This document shows positions 12,201-24,200 of a DNA stretch of 64,000 nucleotides, piece by piece. Position 1 is the stretch's first letter. Every line of letters begins with the position of its first letter. The notes below the pieces were generated by a model. That model had not been told where the DNA came from. It worked only from the letters and a program-made list of their open reading frames with translations, and did not search any database. Both the position numbers and the translations under genes were made by a program. This stretch comes from Owenia fusiformis (lineage: Eukaryota; Annelida; Polychaeta; Sabellida; Oweniidae): assembly GCA_903813345.2 (NCBI GenBank), contig CAIIXF020000007.1, positions 24,229,564-24,293,563 on the forward strand, given 5' to 3'.

Positions 12201-15200
12201 GATGACAATAACAATTTAGTGATCTCAAATATACCTTTCATGACCAATGTATGTGTTCTACCATATTATTTGTAGAACCAATTACAACTGTGCCTCTTAT
12301 TAAAGTAAATGAAACCAACAAACTCCTGGTAAGGATAGCCTCCTTTGTATAATGGTCTTACCTTCATTACATGGAATCCAATCTGGTCATGTGATGATCC
12401 AAGTTTTCTTTCCTTTCCTGCATCATCTTGCTCTAGAGATATCATGATCACATCCTTTGGACCATTGATGTCAAACACAAACTGAAAACAAACGGGGTGA
12501 TGTTGGAAAGTGTATTCCATGATCAAAATACAATGGGCCCATTGCTCAATCTTTGTATGTTAAAAATACATACTGTAAACATCTTATATGATCACAACAG
12601 AATGTGCACATTGTCAAATCTTGAGCAGTTTGTATGTTAAAAAGACATGCTTGAAACACAAGACAGAGTGTCAGTTATCACACATTTCAGCGTGTGATTA
12701 AGAAAATCTTCCACGAAAGTAAAATTGTATCACGACGGAAGCGAAGCTTTTGGGAGAAAGCAATTATGTTGCATATGCCTACACATTTCTTACACTTTAT
12801 ATATGCTATATTTCTAACCTGAGGGTTAAACAGGAACCCTTGTGGGTTCTCTGCACTGCATCCCCCACTTAGTTCTCTTGTCCAATTTCCAGGCAGTAGG
12901 GCCTCATGCCATGTTCGCTTTAGTGAGAAGAATGCAGTGTTCACAAAATGGCAGACGTCTATACCAGTAAAGTGCTTCAGGAAGTCATCAAATGACATCC
13001 TACAATGAAACAATGAAGAATTGTAATATCTCCTTATGTTTTATAGAAAATATGCTGAGGCAAGGTGCTTGTCAGGAACCATAATTATGCATTTGTTCAT
13101 CATACAGTACTATCCTTTTGCATGGTCAAACCTCAGAGAAGCAATGGCAAAGACTGTATAACATGGAATTAGTATAGTTATTTATCAGACATGCACAACA
13201 TTTTACATAAACATATTCATGTGTACTCAAGAAAAAATGATTCTCAAGTGAGTGCAGAATTCTAATTTTGCAGTTCTACCAATTAGATATGTACTCAAAA
13301 AATGTGCACATTTTCAAGTTGAAGGTGCAAGCCTATTTTCCAGATGCTCTGGGTGCAGAAGCTGTTTGACTCAATATGCTGGATATATATCAGTATTAAT
13401 ATGAACATACCAGAACTCCCCCTCCTTGTCAAACACTATCCCCATCTTGTCTCTGTCCTGTGCATTTACCATCTGCCACTCCCGGGAACTGAAAATAAAG
13501 TGCAGGTTTTGCATGTTTTTCATAAACTTTTGTACATCAGGAAACATAACAATAACAATATAATAACTGAAATTTCTGGCACCTTGCATTTTACACACAT
13601 CGGGGCATTACTGCATAAATAAGGATGCTTTGCAAGCTGAGCTTTTGAATTGTATATCTGGTACAATTTTCTTTGATTTTACATAACTTGGGAGTGCAGT
13701 ATATCAAAGTTTGAAAAATTCTTCTGTGCTTCTCACATGAGATAAGAGGTGTTTATCAGAAAGACGTGTATACAGGGGAAGTGTTCACCAGTGAGAAGTA
13801 TTCACTAGAAATGTGTTTACCAGTAAAAGGTGTTCATTGATCACCAGAGAGATGAGTTCTAAAGTGAACACTGTGCAAATTAAATCTGATAGCATATGGC
13901 CAGAAAAAGACTTAACATAATCAATACAAGCGCAACAGTTACAAGAGAAGCACATTATCCCATAACGCAATTGATTAACTTAATATTATCATTCAATAAT
14001 ACACAAAGCCTCTGTTTCTGGTTAGCATATTTATATTGATCAACCATTGATGAGTTTCCCTTATAATATATATGAGTATACTTTAAAACCTGTATTATCT
14101 ATTGTTAACTTTCTTTTGCTAGGAAAAATTGTTCACTATATTGAGGTGTTCACTAGAGATAGGTGTTCACTAGAGATGAGGTGTTCACTAATACAGGTTT
14201 TACATTACAGCCGAATAATCTTAATGGAGTTTGAAATATGAACATTCATATCTCGTGGATTTCTAAGCTGATCTGAATGTGTATAATCTAATTTTTTATA
14301 GTTTTTCTGTAACTGTCCCTCTCTTTTAAGGTATTTTATTGGAATAAAATAAATAAATAAAGGACAAAAATATGCGTAGGTTCATTCCATTCCATTCCAT
14401 TACAAAAAGCGAGTAATGACTGTTTTCTCACTGAATGAAACAAATATTTACTGTATAAAATGGAATTTCCTACACATAATGTAATAATGTAATATGCTAC
14501 CATAAAATCCTACTCCCTCTACTCAATTTTCTGAATTACACCCATACGTGCCAATACTAATGAAGATACTGTATACTTTATAATATAAATAATTAATAGG
14601 TGATTCTATTTTATGGATTTGTATGAGATACACAAAAATACTACAGACCAACAAACTCTACAGAAAGCCCATGGGAATACCATGAAACTTAAAAACATTA
14701 TATCTTCACAGTCCTAGAAATGAACAAAGCAATAATAGAAAATACATGTACACATATTGCCTATTTCACTGAAATGTTCCAAAATATTTCCAAAACAATC
14801 AATCAGCAATGTCTAAAATTGGAAGACCAACCCTGCCTGTGTAGGCCTCATTTATATATCTGTGATTTTCTGATATCAGTAAAAAGTCCACCTCATTGCA
14901 ACTGGACAGTCAACATTATGTGTGAAATACTGAATCTTACTTGTCTGACCATGCTCCAGTCCATTCTTCTGTTCCCCATGGATTCCTTATCCTAACCAGG
15001 TAGAGTTCATTACCAAGCTGGGCCTTGAGATTTTTCATCACTTCAATTTTCTTAATTGCCGTCACACCGTAACTGTGACCCTTTTTTAAACCTTGCTCAC
15101 ACTCTTGTCCAATTTCATCTTTTTCGCACTGAAATTTTAATTCATTATTTTTTATTCCATGGTTTCATAAACTTATTACAATAACAAAGATAAAGTCATT

Positions 15201-18200
15201 TTTTGGTAGTTTATCAGGAGTAAATGCGCAATAATGTAAAATGTCAAGAATGCAGATTCATTTAATTTTGTGAGCACAAAAAATGTCAAGCTTGAACACT
15301 CAAGTGAACCAGTCGGCTCTGCTGAACCTCCAAAAATCATTTTAAAAATAAACCTTGGCATTTACATACACAAGTTTAACAGTTCTATACGCCAAGCATT
15401 TTTTGTGATCTCATCTCTCGTGAACCTAGTACAATAGTCTGCATTGTTCATTTTGATGCATCCTTGTATGTGGTATGCATAGGACCAATGTCTACAATTT
15501 TCGTCTTATATTCCATCAGGACTAGATATATTTATCAGCACATTTTCTTGTTTGAGTTACCTCATTTTCTTTTAACTAATTAAAAATTTTAAAATATTCA
15601 TGGACTTACACTGATGCAAGCAGTAATTAATGAGCGATTTTCAATTCCATCTCTCAAGTCCAGAAAAAAATTATTTAGACCATCCTTGTCGTGTAAATCG
15701 AAAAGTGTGAGATCATGTGACTCTGCGACTCCACCAGTGAAGTCAACGAGCGTGTCTGCTGTGCATCCATTTACTAGAGACTCATAGTCACCATACAGTC
15801 TAAAATAAGATATGCAATTAATAAAATGTACTGTTTTTATAAACAAATCTCCAAAATTGTTTCACCTTATTTACATCTAAAATAGCTTGACAAAAAGTAG
15901 CCTCTCTTTACTAAAATGAAAACTTTGTTTTGATAGAGTTGATCTTACCTCAGTAAATACTGAAAAATGTTTTTCAAAACAATAATGGACCCATATTCTT
16001 TCCAGAGAAAACCAACTCACTTTGCATACGCCTTTTCCAGCAAAGCGCTCCAAAATTCATTGCTAGAATTTGAGTGACAGAATATTAATTTGTTATCCTT
16101 TGTAGGAAGTAAATCGTCTATCACTACATCTATCCAATCGCCAAATCGCCAAAATTGGAAATGTAATATCCCAGCATATGGGGCTTCGTTGCTGTATTCC
16201 TGCTCTTTTATATCTGGGATAACCTAAAAAGTACATTATATTTTTGTGATAATTAAGGCAGCCTATTGCTTGTCCCTCATTAGTAGTAAGGAAGGGGTTC
16301 ACAAATTAATTTGATAGATTAAAAATACATGTATACTCAAATAATTTTGATCTTCGAATCAATGAATCAATAAAGAAATGTCCTGTTATAATAACCCAAG
16401 TTAAATGCTGATTCCATGTACTGATATCATGTTAATTATTAAATTGGTTAAAATATAAATAAATAAATATGGCCATGTATTCTTCTTCTTCTTACCTTTG
16501 CCCACATCTTTGACTCCTGTGCGAGACTAGAACAAGCGGAAACAAACCAGCAGTTTCCCAGTTCTCCCTCACTCAGGTCATCGCAGGACACTCCCTTTAC
16601 AACCAACTTTGGCACTTTGCACAACTCCTACAAGGACAAGGAGCAGTTATTCATACTAGTTCAAAGTAAAACTTAATCTGAATGCTACTGGGACCAGCCA
16701 TATATATGTCATCCTCCTAAGCAGGTATCCAGAATCTGTACCTCCTTCTTCCCCCTGCTATAACCAATTTGGTAGGGCCCGATTAAACTGAATCACGTGA
16801 TCTAATTATGCGCAATGACTTATACATGATTTTTGTCGCAGTGTTGCAACAGCCAATCAGATTGCGAGTTCTTAATCGGGGAAACGCTAACTGCTTGTCG
16901 CAGAGGGTAAAAAGAAAAAATATATTCTGGATTTTGAACCCCTGTGATCGGAGGATGTATATATGCCGACAGACTAGTGTTCAAATGTCTTTTTTAATGA
17001 TCCGAACTTGCAGATTTTATTCACTCTATATGAAAATGTAAATAAACTTATACAGCTTAATTCAATCTCTTATTGTTTCAGTGATCACAGAATGAAAATG
17101 CTCAGAGCAATAAATATATGCTTATTCAGCATTTTTGGGTTAGCCCAGATGTATGGGACACCTGTCAATAAGGAACAGTTTTATCCAGTCCGAAGAGTGC
17201 TCCTTGTTTGCAGGCTTTACTGTATTTTAACATGTAAGTATATGGCAGATAAAAAGAAATGGGACCAAAAAGAGCTGTATACGAGTAAGCACTGTAAGTA
17301 AATATTATGCAATGTACTCTGTATTGAGTGTTTTTCATTGTTATAGCAATTACTCGAGCTGTTGATAAGAAAGGGTTGAGATAACCTCTGGGAGATATTG
17401 GTTATCTATCAATGCTAATATTCAATGAATAATTCAAAATGAGGATAGATAGAGCTCTATTTCTCAAAAGAGCTAAAATGGAAAGAGTTGCTTAGGTTTT
17501 TAAGTTATATGACAATTGGTTCAAAAAGGGGTTAACTCCTTTTAGGGGCGGGGTCAAAATATCGATGTTCATATGGAGACGAAAGTACTTTCGCGAGGGG
17601 AGGGGGTTTTTGGGCACTTTCGTTGACCAAAAAGACATCGATAATTCGGATCATAGGAGACAGGTTACCTGAAAAGGAAGATAGATATCATTATCAAGGA
17701 CTGAAACTGAGGCAAGTCTACCCTGGCTGAAATCAGCTCTAAAATAACAATTACTGCATGTCAAGCCGTCATTCAATGCTGATTTTGTAGAAAACAGATC
17801 TGTCCATCCTTCTACATGTGAGTTTTTCCCATAAAGATGCTTGATTAAGTAGAAATTCATCAAATTATACCCCTAGAATATCAAAGTTCAACTGTACATC
17901 AATCGCGTGAGGAAAAAAAACAAATCCATTCTTCACCTTCTGTTCACAAACCCTTCTTCTTCTTCTTGGAAAAGTTGTCCCTCATTTGACTAACAGCAAA
18001 TGTGTATGTTTATGCAGCAATATATGTTAGTTTAGAAAATGATTAATTACAATCTTACCTGTACTTCACAGAAACATCCTAACCCTTACGGAAAATAAAA
18101 GCTGTGACAGCGCTGCCACAGCGCTGTCGCAGCGCTGTGACAGCATATAGGCTTAAACTGATGGCTGGATCAATTTCAGCGACAATGCTCTCACATCCAT

Positions 18201-21200
18201 ACGCTGCGAGAACGCTGTGAGAGTGCTGTCACAGCATTGTATTTCCATCCATCGCTGCGAGAGGGATGTGACAGTAATTAAGTGGCTGGATCAATTACAG
18301 CAACATGCTATCTTAGCCAGAGTTTGTGGCAGCGCTCTCACAGCGCTCTCACAGCCCTCTCACAGCAGGAAGTACCAATGCATTGTGGGTTATAAAATTC
18401 AAACTGAAAATCAGTTAGAGCAGGAAGTTTGTAGGAGGAAAAAGCAAAGGAATTATGCTGAAATGGCCATCATATCATTACTGATTTATAAAGCACATGT
18501 AAGGTATTGTACTACTGATTATTTATAGATACCTTTGGAATGTTTTAGTGATCTAAGGAAAAGGATCAAATGATATGAATTTTGTGCAAGTTAGTACTGG
18601 TTAAACTAGAAGTCTGAAATATCAATGTATATAGTCCATATAAACTATATGTCCATATAAAGACTTGCAGATGAACTTTGTAATTTCAGAAAATTCCAGG
18701 TTGGTTCACATTTGATAAGTTGAATGGGTTAAATGACTTTAAATATGTATGCAAAAATGCAAAAGGAAAGGACCAAAAATTGTTGCAGAACCCATCCAGA
18801 CATAAGAAAAAAACATGTTGGGCCTGAAGCCAATGAGGGGGTCACCTTTCAGAAAATTCACAGTTGGTTCACCCCTCCTCCCTCTCCTGCCAGTCATAAG
18901 GAAAACAAACTCCAGCTAATTTCATGGCCAGTTCATTTAAATATGAATATAAATGAGTTGGTCATGAATTAGTAGGTTAATCCATCAGCCAACAACCAGC
19001 AGTTGGATTGGCAAATGTAAGCTAAGTCGATCAAGTCAAAGAGAGTAATTGTTTATGAAACTTGTCAAATAATAGTACAATAACGTCATTTCTAAGGGCA
19101 ATATAGTGAAATATTGGGCCGAGGGCCGGAGGCCCAAGGTCCAATATTTCACTATATTGCTCGCAGAAATGACGTTATTAGTATTATAACCACCGTTGAC
19201 AACCAGGGCTGAAATAGCAAGAAAATCTTACGCATTGAACGATATCTAATTTTCCGGGGAAAAATTGCCGGTCCAGAATATATTCTAGACCGGTCCATAT
19301 GGACCACCACTATGACGTCACACATTTCTCAGGTCGATATAGTAAAAAAATGAATGCCTTCTAAACTAGCACTAAAACCCCTAGAACTGGCCCGGGAAGG
19401 TGGTAATAACTGGTAATAATAAAGGTTGGAAACAAAAGAAATAGCTAATAATTGCTCCCCTTAGCAGGCACGATCCAATTTCAACCCATATTTTTAAAAT
19501 CGTTTCTTATTAACGTTTAGTCAACTAGTCAAATAGAGTTATTAATTTCGTTAATGGGAATCATATTAATATTGGTATGTATGCAGCAAAAATAGTGACT
19601 GGCCAGGTTTAACAGTGTGACTGGTAAGATGTAACAGCTATTTTTTAATTTTGATTACCTATTACTAGTATTACAAGCCTAGAATCTACTTTTTCCATGC
19701 TGAATTTGAAATTTATAATTTGGAACGTTTTAAAGATATTTAAATTTATAGGCTATAGGTAATTAAGATTTATGTGTATGAAGGATACATAATCAATGCC
19801 ATATATGGCAATGCTGTGACAGCGCTGTCGCAGCCTCATTTGCATGGTACATTCCGATGGGCTGTCACAGCGCTTTGAGAGCGCTGTCACAGCGCTGTGA
19901 GAGCGCTGTCGCAGCGCTGTGACAGCGGGCTGTGAGAGCGCTGTGAGAGCGGGCTGCGAGAGCGCTGTGAGAGCGGGCTGCGAGAGCGCTGTGACAGCGT
20001 GCTGCGGGAGCGCTGTGACAGCAGGCTGTGAGAGCGCTGTGACAGCGGGCTGTGACAGCCAGTAAATTTGTATAAGGGAAGTATGAAAATATTTCACTAA
20101 AAATACATGCTTCCATTTTGTCACATGTTCATAATAATTTACATATTGACCATGTGATGTTGACAGGGAGTGTAAACGCACCTAGCGTACAGGAAATATG
20201 TTATGATATTTATTAAGAAATTAGGTATGGTAATCATTATTACTTATTGTATTAAGCCCCCAACCCACTTCACAAAGTTCATGAAGTACCAAGGAAAGAC
20301 CAAATATTAAATAAATTAGAAAAATTTGAATTTCCCAAAAAATCAAGTGGGCGATAATAGAGCCTCTGAAACATGGCAAAAGTGACATATTTTGTAATTT
20401 TCAATGCACTCCCGATAATTATCTATCATTGTGTGCTTTCCACACCATATCAAACTAATATTATCTAAAAATAATGTATGTAATAAGTTAATGAAGGAAA
20501 AATTTAATGTTTCAGAGACTCTATTATCGCCCACTTGATTTTTTTGGAAATTCAAATTTTTCTAATTTATTTAATATTTGGTCTTTCCTTGGTACTTCAT
20601 GAACTTTGTGAAGTGGGTTGGGGGCTAATAATGATTACCATACCTAATTTCTTAATAAATATCATAACATATTTCCTGTACGCTAGGTGCGTTTACACTC
20701 CCTGTCAACATCACATGGTCAATATGTAAATTATTATGAACATGTGACAAAATGGAAGCATGTATTTTTAGTGAAATATTTTCATACTTAGGATGTTTCT
20801 GTGAAGTACAGGTAAGATTGTAATTAATCATTTTCTAAACTAACATATATTGCTGCATAAACATACACATTTGCTGTTAGTCAAATGAGGGACAACTTTT
20901 CCAAGAAGAAGAAGAAGGGTTTGTGAACAGAAGGTGAAGAATGGATTTGTTTTTTTTCCTCACGCGATTGATGTACAGTTGAACTTTGATATTCTAGGGG
21001 TATAATTTGATGAATTTCTACTTAATCAAGCATCTTTATGGGAAAAACTCACATGTAGAAGGATGGACAGATCTGTTTTCTACAAAATCAGCATTGAATG
21101 ACGGCTCGACATGCAGTAATTGTTATTTGAGAGCTGATTTCAGCCAGGGTAGACTTGCCTCAGTTTCAGTCCTTGATAATGATATCTATCTTCCTTTTCA

Positions 21201-24200
21201 GGTAACCTGTCTCCTATGATTCGGATCTGATATACAAAAAATAATTGGACTTACCCACTTTTTCTGGCGCTATGTTCTGATAAAAAGGCTTGTTTTCAAT
21301 AGTTTGTGAGCTTTTTTGTGTGATAGGTCCAAAATATCGGTAGATAAAGACGATAATTCGATCATTTTTAAAATAAATTCCGTACTTTTCCCTCCTCCTT
21401 TTGAAGAGTTCAATGCAGTTAAATTGCGAACGTGTGTTAATTCACCGTAATAATAACCCGGCAAATAGGATACGATTATGCCTGAAAATCAATGTTTTTT
21501 TTAAGTGACCTAAGCTTTCGTCTAGAGGGGGGGTGGGGGGGTTGTTGTCCAAACGAAATTACTTTCGTCTCCATATGAACATTGATATTTTGACCCCGCC
21601 CCTTACAATTCTAATGAATTTGAACATTCTTAAATATTCCAAAACCTCGATTCTTTTCAATTTCAATTACATCTATATAATGAAACGGAGTGGCTCCAGG
21701 ACCGACAATTGTCGGTACTGGAGACTGTCCAGGGGTATTTGCTGGGGTACCGACAATTGTCGGCACTCTATCGTCACCTAGTAGTGTCAGATAGAGAACC
21801 GACAATTGTCGGTACGCAAGTGGCTGCTACGTGTTTTTGCTAGAGAGCCGACAATTTCATAAATAAATCCACTACTTTTACTCTCTAAAATAACCTCATC
21901 ACTGGTAGTCTAGTGGTTAGCGAGCACTACTTGAACACATTCGATCCCGAGTTCGAATCCCGGCCGAACCTACTTTTCTCTTTTGAGGGGGGGGGGCATA
22001 TAGTGCTTCTTTTGCAGTATGGAATCGTACAGGCATTAACTTGTAGTGAGCCATAATTTATTTCGACAAAAATTGATTCAACTTCCATCAAAATTGTCCT
22101 ACAAGCTTCAATATTAAAAAACATTTTAAAGCTCTTTTCTTGTTCTATCTAATGGGTCGATATATACAATTAGGGGAGGGGATGCTTTCGCCCCCGTCGA
22201 CCTCTACCCTAACTACGCCATGGCACAGGAGAAATATCTCATTTGGAATATATCACTGTTTACTTTGCGTTTGGTAGCTCTCTCATGCGAGATGGAATCG
22301 TGGCCATTAACTAAGGGAGCCAAATGCAACTTCAATGAAAAATTGTGCTATAAGGTATGAGTACCGTAATCCAACACCAAATTCAAAATTCATAACAATA
22401 CTTTGCACATATGGCGTTCGTGACCAACTATGAAACGCTTATCCCCCATAGTGTTATATATCAAAATGCACCTGTCCATATAGGGGTTCGATTGACCTAC
22501 ATCAAATTATAGGGAGTCAGGTTACTTTTTGAGATATCAGCGTCCGTTTATTGTAACTCGCGTTTGCTACCACTTCCTCAATTCTGATATGACGGGCAAA
22601 CGCGTAGTAAACATGCTCACGTTCGGAACTATTTTGACCTACATCGCTATTTTCGTAATTCAAATGAAAGTTGAACTCCTCTTTATTTCGATACTAAATA
22701 GTGGCATACTAGGTACCCTAGAAGCCAACTATGGGTTATTTAGAACGATACCACAGGTTTTTAAATGGACTATATACCATTTGGCGGATGGATATGGAAC
22801 CTCATACCATACGATAAGCTCTAAATATCTGTTTAGAATATATATAGCCGTTTACTCTGCATTAATAGCTCTCTAACGTCTTACTTGTTCATGTTTTTTT
22901 TATTGGGTTTTCAACGTTTACTACCATTCCCTGTTCCCGGGCTACCATTTTTTGACTGGGTTTGGTAATCCCCGGGTAACCGGGGCTAATGCCCTCCCAG
23001 GGTTTTGCACTTGTTCCCAAAATATCCGTATGATATCTGAAATATCCCCCCGCGCATTGCGCATGCGCCAGAAAATTCGAAAATCAATATTTGTCGGTCC
23101 TCTAGCGCTTAAACACAGCATATCTCCCGTACCGACAATTTATTTGTCGGTCCTCTAGCGTGCCACCACATCAGAGTCTAGAGTACCGACAATTGTCGGT
23201 ACTCTAGCCTTTACGATAATGAAAACATTAGCATGGTTTTTGAAAAAATAGATTCTACAATTATCCATCCATCTTTCTTTAACAAATTACTCAATAAGTA
23301 ATTATGTTTATTAACAGTGAAAAATGACAACACAACATTAGTGTATCAAATGTTGTGTTCATGTATCAAATGTTATATCACGCAAAACTCACCTTGGGTC
23401 TTTTCCATTCAATGTCATTGTCAACTTTACTGTAAAATAACGATTTGTTGTTTGGTGGAAATTCTGAATCTACAAATAGTTCTCCTTTTTTGAGGCACTC
23501 TTTTTTCAAAGAAGAAAATTTTTGGTTTTTGTATGAACTTGGCATTTTGGGAGATATCCGATGCTTCCTGGAAAAAAGAATATCAAATGAAAATACTTTC
23601 ATGGTTTTAATAACTGTATCACTTTATCATTTTTCAATAATTTTTATTTTGAGGAGTTGTAGAAAATCCCCAAATACATGTAGCTCTGGATTTCACCAAT
23701 AGATGGAAGGAGAATACAGTATTTAGTAATTTGACTTATTGTCATTTTAGAAGTACATTTAGGTAATTCTGTACTTAATTGACAATGTATTTTCACAAAG
23801 GTATCTTTGTCATACATTTAAATAACATTCAACCTTCAATTTAAACATTCAATCAGTCAAGAGTGTATTCGTCTTCGATACCCGAGGGATACACATGTGG
23901 ACTGCATGGGATGAAAATCGATATGTTGCCGGAAAGCATGTTTTTTATGGAATTTATTTTGTATCAAAATTAGACATTACATCCAATGATGATGTACAAC
24001 TTTAGCTTTTCACCATCAGCAACATGCAACAACCTGAATTCCCAGATCAGTGAAATGATTTTGTTACAACAAGAATTATCACACTTATATTGGTATCAAT
24101 TTACTTTAATATGAAGAGCAATGTTGTCAATCGAATTAACATCAATAATCAAACAAAATATACTCACCCTATTCCATGAAATCAAGCATTTTTAGTTAAA

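Larger units (their letters stand above)
10417..16020. other. Introns of the calpain 3' half: content
   Basis: The introns at 10417-11559, 11757-12361, 12482-12818, 13000-13410, 13489-14940, 15129-15609 and 15800-16020 are AT-rich. I see no gene, RNA or clear element in them beyond a GTGTTCACT-type repeat at 13740-14205 and short A/T runs. Confidence 0.5.
18087..20065. mobile_element. Element inserted in the left arm of the fold-back, with GC-rich terminal arrays
   Basis: It separates two segments that are contiguous in the right arm. Ends read CCCTTA and TAAGGG; the flanks duplicate only AA. Just inside each end are arrays of GCTGTGACAGCGCTGTCGCA-type words (18100-18370 and 19810-20060). 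The interior carries a family H repeat (19074-19412). Several short open frames, none recognised. A non-autonomous DNA transposon is the likeliest reading. Confidence 0.65.
17540..21605. mobile_element. Large fold-back element with ~0.8-1.1-kb arms
   Basis: Left arm 17540-18086 plus 20066-20350; right arm 20512-21605 in reverse complement, with a ~160-base loop. The outer ends share GGGGCGGGGTCAAAATATCR, ATGTTCATATGGAGACGAAA. Each arm carries the same 70-codon open frame (17651-17863 minus, 21007-21219 plus), differing at only two residues, so the arms are recent or kept alike by conversion. The right arm has ~290 extra bases (21230-21520). No transposase is recognised. The arm frame ends before a CAG/GTAACC that looks like a splice donor; its function is unknown. 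Confidence 0.8.

Noticed and set aside
19753-20181. 142-residue serine/alanine/leucine-rich protein
   Set aside because: Translation of the GCTGTGACAGC array inside a mobile element.
22529-22876. 115-residue open frame as a membrane protein
   Set aside because: Hydrophobic stretches only; no start context, homology or splice support, and it lies inside a repeat-bounded element.
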